64,000 nucleotides of DNA, from positions 1 to 64,000 of the forward strand of contig BRYA01000439.1 in the NCBI GenBank assembly GCA_030267965.1. Direction: 5' to 3'. The DNA is from Triparma columacea. Lineage: Eukaryota > Sar > Bolidophyceae > Parmales > Triparmaceae. The notes under the pieces were generated by a model. It was given only the letters and a program-made list of their open reading frames with translations. It made no database searches and was not told the origin of the DNA. Position 1 is the first letter of the stretch, and the number at the start of each line of letters is the position of its first letter. The translations under genes and the position numbers were made by a program. Shown here in pieces: positions 31,178 to 42,318 of the stretch.

Positions 31178-34100
31178 TCAAACGTTATTAACATCGCTCA
31201 TATCATAAGCCCCCCCCACCCCCTTCTTCTTTTCGTCGAACATGGGATTTTCCGACATCCTCACGGTGTCGTCGTCGCTGTCGTCCTTCTCGGCATCCTC
31301 GCCCCCCCCCTTCGAGCCCCCCGAGTAGGACTTCCCGAAGCTCTTGACGCGGTCCCTCCCCTTTTCCCCGAAGCTCTTGACGCGGTCTCTGCCCTTCTCC
31401 CCGAAGCTCTTGACGCGGTCCCTGCCTTTCTCCATCAAATCTTTGGCCTTCACGACTCCCCTAGCGCCCTTGCTCTTGAGATACCTAAGCTTGGCAGCCG
31501 CAAACTCCTTGTTGATGACCGTCTTGGTGACAAGCTCTCCATTTGCGTCCTCGCTGACTTCGATTTCTTTGGATTCCATCACCTCTCCGGCGGCTGCCTC
31601 GACTGCAGCGATGTTTTTCGCTTCATCACCTTTCAGGTTCATCACCTTTCCGGCGGCTGCCTCAATCGCAGCAATGCCGTCCTCGCCCTCTGCTTGCTTG
31701 AAGTCCCCATCTCCAACGAGCAAGCCGACAACTTTGGCGACTCGCTCCTCGATGGTGGGCATGAGGTAGTTGAGCAGCTTCTTATTGGCGACGGCCTCGA
31801 GAGTGGCCGTTGGGAGCACCTTCAGGAGGGGAATTTCCTCCTTCAAGTTCTTAACGGCATTTGATCCAGCCTCGACGATTTCTGCCGAGATGATAGAGCA
31901 GATGGCAGGCGTGAGCTGGTCGATCAGCTTCCTCCAAAGTCTCATGTCAGAGGCAAAGGTGCGTTGATCAAACGGGGTCGACATGCGGCTACTCATATCC
32001 ATGGACATGCGGTTGTCCATGTTTTCACCGAGGGTCTTTTGGAGCTCCTCGATGAAAGCCTCTGTCCCTTGCTCCATACACTCCAGGTTACTCATGCCAG
32101 TCCTCTTCGCCGCCATTGCTGCGGTATAGAACTTGGTAGTCGGGGTTTTAAGCTTCGCTTGAAGCTTCCCCGGGAACTCTTTTAGGGCATCATCGCCAGC
32201 CTTCGCGACTGCATCAATGACCTGCTCTGCCTGTGTAGTAAAGATGTTCTCGGGGTGGCAACAAGAGATCCGCTCGTAGAGGCTCTGGACGGGGCCCCAA
32301 CACGACCTGAACAAAGTACGCAACATACTGAAGGTGATAGTTGCCAACGTCGCGTCAGTCATCACCTTAATGGCGTTGGCGAAATCCACGGCACCGAGGT
32401 GAGCGAAGAAGGGCATGAGAAGGGTGAGGAGCTGCATAAAGTATATGAAGAACTCGCTGAAGTTGCTTGACATCTTCTGGTAAGGCAGAAGGAACCCGAG
32501 ACAAACCATCGACCCGATTGCAAGGGCGGCGCTCATGCCCGCCTGCACAGCGCCATTGTCGGCAGCCACGGTAAGGATGAAGATGAAAAGGATCTTCCTG
32601 AAGCAATCCAAAAAGAAGAAAGTGAAGCCCACAGCAGTCATCTTGGAGAACACGCTACTGAACGATGCAAAAAAGAGGGTCGTGACTCTGTTCGCAATCG
32701 TGTGGTTGTAATTCTTCCTGTCGAGGTCAAGGGACCACTACCAGTGAGGAGGAGGGAGGAGGTGTTAGGGGGATTTCGTGTGTGGAGTGGAGGAGCGAAC
32801 AAAACCGTTCCTGCGACTCGCTTCGCTCACCTTGCCGGTTCTGTTCTTCAGCTGGTAAACAGCCTCCATGTACCGTTCCTTGATGGACAAGTTGCTCTCC
32901 TTGGAGTTGGAGTCCTTGTACTTCACAAGTTCGATGTCCGAGGGCATGGCCTCCTCGCGCTGTTCCTTTGACATGCTTCTTAACCTCGAGTCCATGGCCA
33001 TGGAGACGGTGCGAATACGCTTGTTGGGATTCCAGCAGAACCAAGCGAAGAAGCCGAGGACGCCCAAGACAGCGATGATCTGAAGAGACGCCAAGAACTT
33101 CACAAAACCATGAACTTCACCAGAGTTTATAGTAACCATGGCCGTCTGGACAATACCCTGGTAGTAACAGAAGAAGAGGAGGACCTCAGGGGCGGGAAAG
33201 AGAAGAGAGGCAGGGAGCCTGAACTTGGGGTTTTTGAAGTGGATTGCCAGCTTGCGAGTGACGAATCCAGCAAAGCGCAGGTGCAATTTCACTAACACGA
33301 GAGAGCCAACGAGAATGAAGATGAAGTTTCCGAGCCACAACTCCTGCGATGCATGAGAAAAATATTAAATCTCGCGGTGTTAGAATGTATGGTATCACTC
33401 CGCCCATGTTCGCTCTATGCACATCTCACCTCAGCGCTCATATCCATGGAGAGGAGGAACTGCTCGTTGGCACTCAGCGTGACCCCGCTGCCGGGGATCG
33501 GCTCCTTGATCCTGGTCCCTATGCGGAAAGGTGGCCTAACTTGAAAGTTTAACCATGACATGCCCGACCCTATTCCTTTGAAGGAGAGCGTTTCGGCCAC
33601 ATCGGGGAGGGCCAACTGCTGCCCCAGGGATGCGAACTGTACGACAAAGATCATACTGATAGGATCGCCCCCCCCAACGCCCCCCCCCCCCCCACCGGCG
33701 CCAACACCGGCGCCCGCCCCTCCACCCGTGACGGCTCCGCCAACACTCGCAGTGACAGCTGTGGCAGCAGCGACCGAGGCCGTCGTGGTGACGGCCTGGA
33801 TGAGCGCAGGAACCCCAGTTGAAAGGCAGTACGTGGAACCCTCACCGCTGGCCTTCCCCGAGGGGCACTTGGTACAGGTCGCGTTGCTCGTGGCACCCAC
33901 GACGTTGCTGTACGTATTTTCCGGGCACTTGGTGCAATTCTGTTTGAACATCATGCCTAACTTGTCGTTGTAAGTTCCAGCGATGCAAGTGCGGCAAGAA
34001 GACTGAGCGGTCTGGTTGTTCCACTTCCCCTGCACAGTGAAGCGCAGGCAGCGGCGACGAGTGAAGTGGGGGCGAAGGTTAGTGGATGATAAGTTGAGGG

Positions 34101-35359
34101 GTTATGACATCCGCAGCTCGCTCTCACCTTTGCGCAAATCGTCTGAGCTGCCTGCCCCTCGCCACTATAGTAACTGCGGAAGCGAGGGTGTGGGTGCGTC
34201 GGGAGAGGGGTGAGTAAAGGTACAAGGAGCTGACCGCAGAGTATCCGCCAAACTCACCCCTTCTCGCAGTCCGTGCACTTTTCTTCCATCGTCGCAGCAA
34301 TCGTAGGGCTATACTTTCCCGCAGTGCAGTTCTTGCAATCACCTACGGTTTCGGACTTCATGTGGATGTTGTACTTCCCCCCCTTGCATTTTGTGCACTC
34401 GGGAGATCGAGCCTTGGAGTTGTACTTCCCCTTGGCGCAGTCAGTGCAAGAGCTCGAAGCAGGGTCAGAATACATTCCCTTCCCACAGTCGACGCACGCC
34501 TGCGAAGAGTGCTACGGTTAGAACTGCATGTGGGTCGGAAAACCCGCCCCCTCATTGTCGGCGCTACCCCAACGGCGTCCTAACGCCTTATGCCTTTATG
34601 CGTAACGCTGACATTGTTGTCGCTCAACTCCGGCACTTCTTATCACTCCTCCTCCCTCCTCACCTCTTCTCCTGTGGATCCTGTGTTTGGGTTGGCGGTT
34701 CCGCCAACACACTCAGTGCAGGAGGACTCGGACGGCGACTTTGTGTTCACGTTATACTTCCCGGTGCCGCAATTCATGCACGAGGCAGACCCAGCCAAGG
34801 AGTACTTTCCCTTCCCACAGTCCTTGCAGTCCTCCTCAGTCGTGGATCCAGTGTCGGGGTTGTAGGTCCCAGCGACGCATAAATTGCAGTAAGACACGGA
34901 GGGGGAGGCAGTTTGGGAGTTGTACCTCCCGGAGTCGCATTCCGTGCACACGCTTGACCCAGCCATTGCGTACTTTCCCTCTGTGCAATCCTGGCAGGTG
35001 GCAGAGCTCGTCGCCATCCTGGCAGCACTGGCCTTCCCCGCGTCGCAAAGCGCGCAAGACGACTGGCCAGCAGTCGAGTACTTACCAGAGGGGCACTCCA
35101 ATCGAGGCGCCGACTCCTCGTTGTCGACTCCGTTGGTACCCCAGCAATCACAATTAGTGCAATCGTTGTACCCCGGGCAGTAGTAACCGGCCTCGCAGGT
35201 TCTGAATTGATTAATCAACGTCACCTCACCGTAGCAGTACGTTCCTTCGCCTTTGAGGTTGCGTGCGGTTGGTGGGATGGGAAAATTTTCAGCAGAGGAA
35301 GAGGGGCACGAGAAGAGGAGGAGGAGGAGGAGGAGGGAGAAGAGGAGGGGGGGGGTCAT
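31178..35359 (-). CDS. Large Cys-rich receptor-like multi-pass membrane protein
   Basis: Six exons on the minus strand: 35359-34664, 34499-34258, 34173-34128 (46 bases), 34029-33430, 33343-32831, 32737-31178; 1218 residues. A signal peptide (MTPPLLFSLLLLLLLFSC) precedes tandem Cys-rich repeats of the ephrin-receptor/TNFR-like GCC2-GCC3 kind (C-x2-C-x-x-GKYS motifs, about 30-380). A Gly/Ala/Val-rich stretch and a membrane region follow, with about six hydrophobic segments (for example LGNFIFILVGSLVLVKL, IIAVLGVLGFFAWFCW, FFIYFMQLLTLLMPFFAHLG). A cytosolic tail with amphipathic helices holds three 11-residue repeats (GRDRVKSFGEK). This architecture is common in stramenopile genomes. Sensor, adhesion or channel roles are all possible. 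The last acceptor (CACTGGTAG at 32738) was chosen because it is the only one keeping phase. Confidence 0.8.
31337..31435. repeat. 33-bp coding tandem repeat
   Basis: Three units of 33 bases begin at 31337, 31370 and 31403 (GAAGCTCTTGACGCGGTC core). They encode the repeated GRDRVKSFGEK in the tail of the Cys-rich membrane protein. Confidence 0.9.
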
Positions 35360-35436
35360 GGCTGAGATGGTTTGGAAGAGAGGTGGGCGATGTCCCGGGG
35401 GGGGTGAGAAAATACACAGGAGTGGTTGTATTCGTA

Positions 35437-35795
35437 ATGACGATGGCGTTCGTGTATGCGCCGGTACTGAGGCAGAAGGCCAGGGTTGTCGAGCGAGATT
35501 TCAATTTTATTCATGGCTGGTGGGTTAAATCATTCAACCTTTTGACAACCGATATCATGTAAGGAAAGGATGCAAAATCTTGCCTTTCGAACGACACTTG
35601 GGACAAACACACTGACACTACGCCAGGTTGATGTTCGTAGTATATATTGCGTGCGATGATGACAATTTTTCGAACCCACAAACTGGAGAAAACTCACTGT
35701 TCCTTTTGCGAAAGGGAGAAAGATATTCAGATGATCTTTTGGGCCCAATCCCAACCCCACAGGAAAGGCCAAGTCCAGATGTGCTTCATTTTTGA
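35437..35795 (+). CDS. Possible small two-exon membrane protein
   Basis: Exons 35437-35558 and 35627-35795 (GTAAGG donor, GCCAG acceptor, phase 2) join to give 96 residues. It starts MTMAFVYAPVLRQKARVVE, continues with DFNFIHGWWVKSFNLLTTDI across the junction into MLMFVVYIACDDD, and has a hydrophilic Pro-rich end. The frame is open for several codons upstream (KYTGVVVFV), so an additional 5' exon is possible. It was too split to show as one long frame. The in-frame splice and membrane-like composition are the only support. No family is recognised. It is divergent from the Cys-rich gene, whose start is at 35359. Confidence 0.4.
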
Positions 35796-35997
35796 ATGTT
35801 CTCGCATAAATATCCGCAATGAGTTCCCCCCCCCCCCAAGACGCCGAAGAAGTCGTTAAATCGCGTGCAGAGCCATCATCGTATATTTTTTAAGTAACTT
35901 TACAAAAATTCTTTACCCCAAATGCCGTTGTTCAACCGTAATTAGACGGTATGTTTTTACTGCAAATTGATGATCATAAGTATGATAGGTGTTTTCT

Positions 35998-36471
35998 TTA
36001 GTCTTGTATTCGGCTCAAAAAGTTTTCGTCATCACTTGATTCACTCTCCTCCTCTACTTTACTCCGGGAACCCCCAACTTCCTCAAACCACAAGTTGGCG
36101 CCGTAATATATGCATAGCTCCTCCCCAATCTTCACGTCTCTCCCCGCGAAGTACCTTATCACCATCCCCACCTTGTCCAATCTGTAGTCAACATTAGGAG
36201 GGTCCGAGTGATTGAAGATCGAACCGTAACCGAGGGCCAGAAGGCGATCGCCATCCTTGCAGTTGAAGAGGTAATGCTCTAGCACAGTGTGCTTGGCGTG
36301 GGAGTCGTAGGACGACTTGGGCACGAGCAAGCAAGGAGCCTCGTGTATCAAGTCTCCCCGGGAAATTGGCGCCCTTGAAAACAACCCCCTTCCCCGGCCT
36401 TCTACGTCACGAATCACGAATGTAAGGGGGGTGGGTGGGGGGTTCTCAGTGGGTGGGGGGCTGCTCGACAT
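35998..36471 (-). CDS. Small SET-domain protein
   Basis: Single exon, 157 residues. It is almost only a SET domain: GRGRGLFS near 25-32, the GYGSIFNHSDPPN motif (81-93) carrying the NHS cofactor-binding signature, and GEELCIYYG (116-124) with the catalytic-type Tyr. Pre-SET and post-SET Cys clusters are missing, and an acidic tail (EEESESSDDENF) follows. It resembles the short SET-domain proteins of protists. It may methylate a lysine in a histone or another protein; the target is unknown. The length is minimal for a SET fold but all core motifs are present. Confidence 0.85.
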   Translation of the reverse strand: MSSSPPPTENPPPTPLTFVIRDVEGRGRGLFSRAPISRGDLIHEAPCLLVPKSSYDSHAKHTVLEHYLFNCKDGDRLLALGYGSIFNHSDPPNVDYRLDKVGMVIRYFAGRDVKIGEELCIYYGANLWFEEVGGSRSKVEEESESSDDENFLSRIQD

Positions 36472-36579
36472 GGGGTGTTATTTGAGGTTTATCGGTCTGT
36501 TGTGAACAGGGATTGGAATGGTTGGATGGATTGAGATAGTAAGTACGGTGAAACTTTGATGTCGCGAAGACAGTTTTGG

Positions 36580-37080
36580 CTATGGGCGCTAACGACAGAG
36601 ATTTTGATGTCTGGGAGGTGTACAGAAAGTTTTTAGCAAGGTCTGTATCAGTAAAATCGTGTCGCTTTTTATTTTGACAATGACGATGAGCTTATTACTT
36701 TCTGAATTTTATTTTAAATCATAATTAATCAATAAAATACTAAATTTTGCTTTTAAATAATATACAGATAAGATCTGCAGAAATTAGAAATAATTTTTGT
36801 ATTTTTTTAATTATTTCAATCAGGCTCATCAGAATTTATTAAATTGATTAATATTCATATAAAACAAAAGGCGCAAGATCTAAGGAAATTTGTAAAAACA
36901 TATACTTAAATGATTTTTACATAATGTGTTGTATACCTTGTTATTGATTGAGAAGATTTATATATGATTTATTTATGTCCCAAAAAAGTTTCAAATTTAT
37001 GAACTTGAAGTTTATTCCGATTTTTTTCGCAAATTTTTTTTCCACTCCGTAGCCTTCTAGATGATATTCAAATTCAGCTC
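36580..37080. other. AT-rich island (about 22% GC in its core)
   Basis: By hand count, 36661-37020 has about 22% G+C, against well over 50% in the neighbouring genes. It lies between the SET gene promoter and the 3' end of the VPS9 gene. One minus-strand frame (36941-37141) is open for 66 codons, but its composition (Lys, Asn, Ile, Phe-rich) only reflects the base bias. No tandem repeats are seen. In diatoms, short low-GC stretches of this size act as centromeres; here that is only a comparison. Confidence 0.8.
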
Positions 37081-37252
37081 TCGAGCGTGAAGCGTATGTT
37101 GGGCTGTAAGAAAAGTAGGTAGGATTGAATAAACAACGCATTTTATCTCAACCCTGCCCTGTGCCCCATCAACCAACCCACCGCAACCCTTGACGTTCAT
37201 GCATTGGTATCCACGGTGGGGACGCGCTCTGGTGCGCTCCTGAGCTTCCTTG

Positions 37253-39168
37253 TTAGCCCTGAATCAACCGATCGAATTCCTCCTTATTGATATTCAGTAC
37301 ATTTGCGTCAGCGGTGAGGATGAACTCGATTGCACTTCTAAGATTGCAGAAACAGTACCCTTGCTTGGTCATGAGGGTGTTCCTGTTCGTGTACGCCTCG
37401 ATGTACTCGCAGTTGGAGATCAATCTGGGCACGTTAGCCTTGAGAACGACGAGGATGAAGACTGGGAGGAACTCGTCAGCTCCTGCTGCTGATCCGTTGC
37501 CGAACCTGAAGGCGCTGAAGATGAGGCTACAGCTCTTTGCGACTGCATTAATTTTATCCCCGGGCGCCCTGTAGTTATTGATCTTCTTGAGCTCGTCTTG
37601 GGCGAGGTCGAAGACGGTTTCGTTGCATATCTCCTTCTTGACGTCGAGCATGTCAGGGGTGATGAAGCTAAGCTTTGCGCACCTCTCTTGCAGCTGCGGA
37701 CGAGGTGGAGGTCAATAATAAGATCGTATATATATATATATACCCCCCCCTCCTCGCCCTTTTCTTACCTCCTTGTCCCCCTTATCGTCAATGACCTCCT
37801 TGAAGGCCATGTCTGCAATCTTGGTCATGACGTACTTCTCCAGTCCATTCCTTGCCGATATAAGTCCAGGGTCTCCGATGTCCCTCCATGCTGGATGGGT
37901 CTCGAAGGTGCACTCCATATGATATCCAAAGCCTGCGCACCTGTCCTTGATCTCCCTGCTCCCGTAAAACTCGTAGTCGACGGTGCTCACACCCTTGACC
38001 ATGGGCGGGGGTGGCGTACCGTCGCCGTTGGGGCCTAAGATGCTCCCCACGAACCTCCTAATGAAGTCGACGAGGTCGGCGCTGTCTGGGAGCATCAGCC
38101 TCTCCAAGAAGTCCTTGTAGCTCAGCTCGTACTTCTCTTTCCTTACTTGCTGTCTCGCCTCGTTAGCAAACAGCCCCCCCTGCTCCTCATCGCCGCCGAG
38201 GCCGTACTTATTGAGGCTGGAAGTTGCCACCTGCAATGAGCAACATGAGTCGCGAAAGGGTTGGGATAGTACGTGAGAATTCTGGCGGTGTCGAGGAAAC
38301 AGGGTGTGTATGTGTACTTTGCAAAAGTGTGCTATCGAAAGTATTTCGTCGCCTCGCTTCTTGTTCTCACCTGCTGCTCTTCCCCCGCTCCCCCTTCCCC
38401 CTCGTCCACCATCCCACCAGAGGACGTCTTCTTCGTGAAGGAGTTAATCTGCTCGCTATTGTTTATCTGCTGTATGTATTTTCCTTGTGCGCCGTACTCG
38501 TACACGTCGTCGTCGTCATCGTCGTCGAAAAGAGTGCTCTGGTTGGGGGCCTTCTTCCTCCCAACGCCCTTAAAGATGTTCCCGTCGTCTTCTTCCCCGC
38601 CCTCGCCCCCCTCACCCCCCTCTTCCTCATCTTCCACAAAGTCCGAGATCTGTAGGCTGGACGCCGACGTATTTAGTCCCATGACGCTCAGCCTGTCATT
38701 GAGTACCTTGTTGAATCTATCAGTTGTACTGACCCCCCTCTTCCTGCCACCAGCCGCGGGGTCTTCCTTGGCGAGTGCCGCCGCGAGCTTTTTCTTGAGG
38801 TCCCTTATTTCAGCGTCCTTTTCCTTTAGCAACTCCAGGAGCTTCTTGTTTTCTTTCTGGAGTGCCCCAGGAGACGCCGCAAAAGAAGATGGGGGTGCCG
38901 GGGGGGTCTGAGAAAAGCTTTCAAGATTCGAAACATCCGAGTCGCCAACGATCGGAGATGAAGGAGGTACAGGAAGAGAAATAGTAGAAGCAGCAGGCTT
39001 TGCCACGGGGGGCTCGGGCTTGGTCACTGCTAATGAACTAGCTTCCTTGGGTGGAGATCTAGAGAGGGAGGAGCTTACAATGGGAGTCGGTGACGCATCA
39101 TTATCGTAGTCCTGCGAGCGCTGACGGGCTCGGGCGAGTTTGGCTGCCAATTCACCCCCAGCAGGCAT
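37253..39168 (-). CDS. VPS9-domain guanine nucleotide exchange factor (Rab5-type GEF)
   Basis: Three exons on the minus strand: 39168-38371, 38230-37769, 37693-37253; all phase 0; 566 residues. A Ser/Pro-rich disordered N-terminus, a short coiled coil (ENKKLLELLKEKDAEIRDL) and an acidic Asp run precede a helical bundle (LSYKDFLERLMLPDSADLVDF) and a VPS9 domain. Key VPS9 features: GADEFLPVFILVVLKANVP with the conserved Asp at about 493, then SNCEYIEAY and GYCFCNLRSAIEFI with Tyr at about 533, matching the catalytic Asp and Tyr of Rabex-5. It should activate Rab5/Rab21-type GTPases on early endosomes. No zinc finger or RUN domain is seen. Confidence 0.9.
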
Positions 39169-39433
39169 CGTAACTGATTTGATGAAGAAGGGAAAAGTGA
39201 TTACTAACTGGCTGATGCACGTATCTAGGGAAGGAATTCTCAGACTAAGGAGTAAAGTACGTGAGTTTAGAGTGAAGCTTACGATAAAGGGTGATGTGAA
39301 GAAAAATTAAGAGTTTGTTCTTCAAACAAAACTCTGGGATGGAAAAGGTGAGGAGGAGGGGGCCGACTTGCTCATGCTCAATTCAATGTACCTAATACTG
39401 TGCGCCGTTTTCTCGCGTAAACAAACCACACTT

Positions 39434-41890
39434 TTATAATTCCACCGAGCTTACAAGCCTGATGTCCCTGCTTCCGCCCCCAACTCCAACCTTCCACTCC
39501 CCACCCTTTACCACGAAGTCGCTAACGAAGCTGTCCCAAACGCTCCAGTCGCGGTCTTCGAACTTAAACGGGATAATGACACTTTCACCCGCTTGTAAGA
39601 GTGCTGTCTTAACGAATGATTTTAGCTCGTATCCCTCGCCACTGTCAAAGTAGACCTGAACGACCTCCTTTCCTGCCATTTCTCCTGAGTTGGTGATTTT
39701 GATCTCGCCCCCGTCCCTTTTGATCCCCCCTCCCTCCCCCCACTCGTACTCAAAATTTGTGTAACTCAGTCCATGGCCGAAGGCGAACCCGACGTCCTTA
39801 TCTTGAAGCCTTCTATACCCAACAAGCACCCCCTCCTCATACACACACTCCCTCAATTCGAGAAAGTTGCACGGCTCCACAGCATCGTCCTCGCTGAGCA
39901 AGAATGTCACCGGGAGTTTCCCGGAAGGATTTACAGAGCCAAAAAGAATGTCCGCGACAGCGTGTCCGGTCTCCTCTCCGGCGAGGAACACGTTCAAGAT
40001 CCCATCAGCCGAATCAGCAAAGTTTGACAGGACCGTCGCCCCAGGCGTTATGGTGACGACAACAGTGGGGATCTCTCCCGTCTGCGCAAGGATCTCTTTG
40101 AGGAAGTCGTCTTGGTCAAGGTACAGGTTTTCTCTATCAGTACCTTCCGTGCTAGTTGTAGCCCCGCAAAGAATTACAACGTCCGCGTCGTCCATAGCTT
40201 CCACACCGTCTTCCACAGAGTCTGAGATGGATTCTACAATTTCAATCCCCCTTTCGGCACTCGCCTCCTTGATGCCTCCCAAGACGCTGATAGGGGACGC
40301 AGGAATAACACGCCCCGACCCGCCCATGACGAAGTAGTTCCCGACGTTCCAAATCTTGAGCATCCTCTCAATATCATTGGGCGGGTCGCACGCAGAGCCA
40401 ACGACGGCAATCTTTTTAATACCATCATCTAGAGGGAGGACGCCACCGTCATTTTTTAGCAGCACCGCACCTTCAGCTCCAATCTTTCTTGCCAAGGCGA
40501 CGTGCTCATCGCTCGTAGCAGTCTCGTTGAAGTAAAGGTCATCACAGCCATCGGGAATTTCGCACAAGGATGGGAATTTCACGTTCCCTCCTTCCTCCTC
40601 CGCCATCAAGCCGACTCCCATCATCCCCCCGACGATCCTTGCCACCATATCATCGACGACCGCAGGGTCTAACCTCTCCAGGTTGGCATCTCCAAAGTTT
40701 CCGTCGTCACCAGGCATGTCCATATCTAAGCCAGCGTTCGGATAATCTACGTCATGCACTGCCCACCAATCGCTCATGACAAAGCCTTCGAAGCCCATCC
40801 TTCCCTTGAGGTCCCTTCTCAGCAGCTCATCGTTCCCGCAGGCGTGCGTCCCATTAACGAGGTTGTAGGCTCCTTTGAAACTAGCAACGCCAGATTGAAC
40901 GGCTGCCAGAAAGGGAGGGTAGTAGACCTCCATCATCGTTCTCTCATCAGCAACAGAGTTGACTTCGTTACGGAAAGTCTCTTGATTGTTGAGAGCAAAA
41001 TGCTTCGCTACGGCCATGACGCCCGCGCCCTGAACGCCCCTTACGTAGGCTGGGGTCAGCATGCTGCCGAGGGCAGGAGATTCGCCAGAAATGTACTCTG
41101 CATTTCTTCCACCCTTTGCAATACGATGAACATTGATGGAAGGACCTAGAATAACGTTGGCACCCTTGGATCGATGCTCAGCGCCGAGTGCCGTCCCCCA
41201 GCTTTCCATGAGGTCGACATCCCACGCCGCGCTGACTCCGAGAGAGCACGGCCAGGAGGTTACCTGTCCAACTTGCCTAAGGTCCGTCGTGCGGAATCCC
41301 TGTGCCGCGTCCTGCATTTTGATGGAAGGGACGGACAAGCGGGGAATACCAGGAATGTTGCCGATGTAGTACCCGTCCTGCTGAATCTTCGTCTTCCACC
41401 CAATACCATTGACGAGGCTGTACTTTTCTTCTTGAGACATCTGATCGACGATATATTGCGACGGGGGCGAGGACAGGGGGGAAACGGAGGAGCACACCTC
41501 GGTCGGATCGTAAGCCGAGAGCAACTTCTGGTAAGTCGTTCCCATATGCGTCATAACTGCGGTACACTCAGAGTGAAGCTGAGCTTCAATGATCTTCCCA
41601 CCCCCCTCATCAGTGCACCCGTTGTCCATGTCAGTGACAGAGACACGCTGAGTCCAAGACAAATATAGCCCATCGTCCTGACACACTGGGTCGTAGTTGC
41701 AATTCGACTGAATGTACCCAGAACCATCATCATAGCTCATGCAGGAGCATTGGTTTGTGGCAAGTGTCATGTTCGCCACAGTGTGACCATCAACCATCGG
41801 GATTTTGCAATCCGCATCAGAGTAGACCCCAAAATATACTGTGCCTCCTTGTACGGATGAGAAGCACAGGAGGAGAGACAAGATCTTCAT
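39434..41890 (-). CDS. Secreted glycoside hydrolase family 3 enzyme (beta-glucosidase-like)
   Basis: Single exon, 818 residues, with a signal peptide (MKILSLLLCFSSVQG). Residues 17-135 form a Cys-rich extension not part of GH3. The GH3 TIM-barrel follows: KHFALNNQET (His297), VNSVADERTMMEVY, and GFVMSDWWAVH with the nucleophile Asp at 374. The second alpha/beta domain (KIAVVGSACDPPN, ILCGATTSTEGTDR) and a C-terminal fibronectin-III-like domain (GHGLSYTNFEYEW onward) complete the usual architecture. It is likely to cleave beta-linked glucose or xylose from extracellular glucans. No membrane anchor. It is divergent from the cathepsin gene. Confidence 0.95.
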   Translation of the reverse strand: MKILSLLLCFSSVQGGTVYFGVYSDADCKIPMVDGHTVANMTLATNQCSCMSYDDGSGYIQSNCNYDPVCQDDGLYLSWTQRVSVTDMDNGCTDEGGGKIIEAQLHSECTAVMTHMGTTYQKLLSAYDPTEVCSSVSPLSSPPSQYIVDQMSQEEKYSLVNGIGWKTKIQQDGYYIGNIPGIPRLSVPSIKMQDAAQGFRTTDLRQVGQVTSWPCSLGVSAAWDVDLMESWGTALGAEHRSKGANVILGPSINVHRIAKGGRNAEYISGESPALGSMLTPAYVRGVQGAGVMAVAKHFALNNQETFRNEVNSVADERTMMEVYYPPFLAAVQSGVASFKGAYNLVNGTHACGNDELLRRDLKGRMGFEGFVMSDWWAVHDVDYPNAGLDMDMPGDDGNFGDANLERLDPAVVDDMVARIVGGMMGVGLMAEEEGGNVKFPSLCEIPDGCDDLYFNETATSDEHVALARKIGAEGAVLLKNDGGVLPLDDGIKKIAVVGSACDPPNDIERMLKIWNVGNYFVMGGSGRVIPASPISVLGGIKEASAERGIEIVESISDSVEDGVEAMDDADVVILCGATTSTEGTDRENLYLDQDDFLKEILAQTGEIPTVVVTITPGATVLSNFADSADGILNVFLAGEETGHAVADILFGSVNPSGKLPVTFLLSEDDAVEPCNFLELRECVYEEGVLVGYRRLQDKDVGFAFGHGLSYTNFEYEWGEGGGIKRDGGEIKITNSGEMAGKEVVQVYFDSGEGYELKSFVKTALLQAGESVIIPFKFEDRDWSVWDSFVSDFVVKGGEWKVGVGGGSRDIRLVSSVEL

Positions 41891-42318
41891 TTGCGGTCCG
41901 ATCCAATCCTTGGGTTGGAAAAAGGAATCCCCGCGTCAATCTCGTAAATGTAGAGACGACCGGACGAGGAAGACTATGAAAATGAAAAGGCGGGAGAAAG
42001 AAAGAGAAGGACGACTCCTTGCGGTCGCTGTTCCTTCTAGTACTGAATTGAGGGGAACAGAAGCAATTCTCTTGACGGAGCTTGAGAAATAAGAAAAACA
42101 GGTTTATTCAATTTCGGTCTAAAATCTCTATATTTTAAGGTACGACTCTGTAAGAGCTTCTAAAATACAGTGACTCACCCCCTACCTCATTTGTAGTGCG
42201 TCTTGTCCTCCTCATGATCCATATTTTGCATTCACTCCGACATCGTCGTGTCGAGGTTGCATTACCACTTTCTCACCTCCTCCCCCCTCCCTACCCCCCC
42301 TTCTCCCCCCTCCCCAAG
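41891..42318. other. Divergent intergenic region
   Basis: About 428 bases between the GH3 and cathepsin starts. It holds an A/G-rich stretch (41975-42020) and ends with a long C/T tract (42260-42317) immediately before the cathepsin ATG. No other gene is seen. Confidence 0.45.

Noticed and set aside
36941..37141. 66-codon open frame in the AT-rich island
   Set aside because: Residue composition merely mirrors AT bias, and there is no splice partner or homology.
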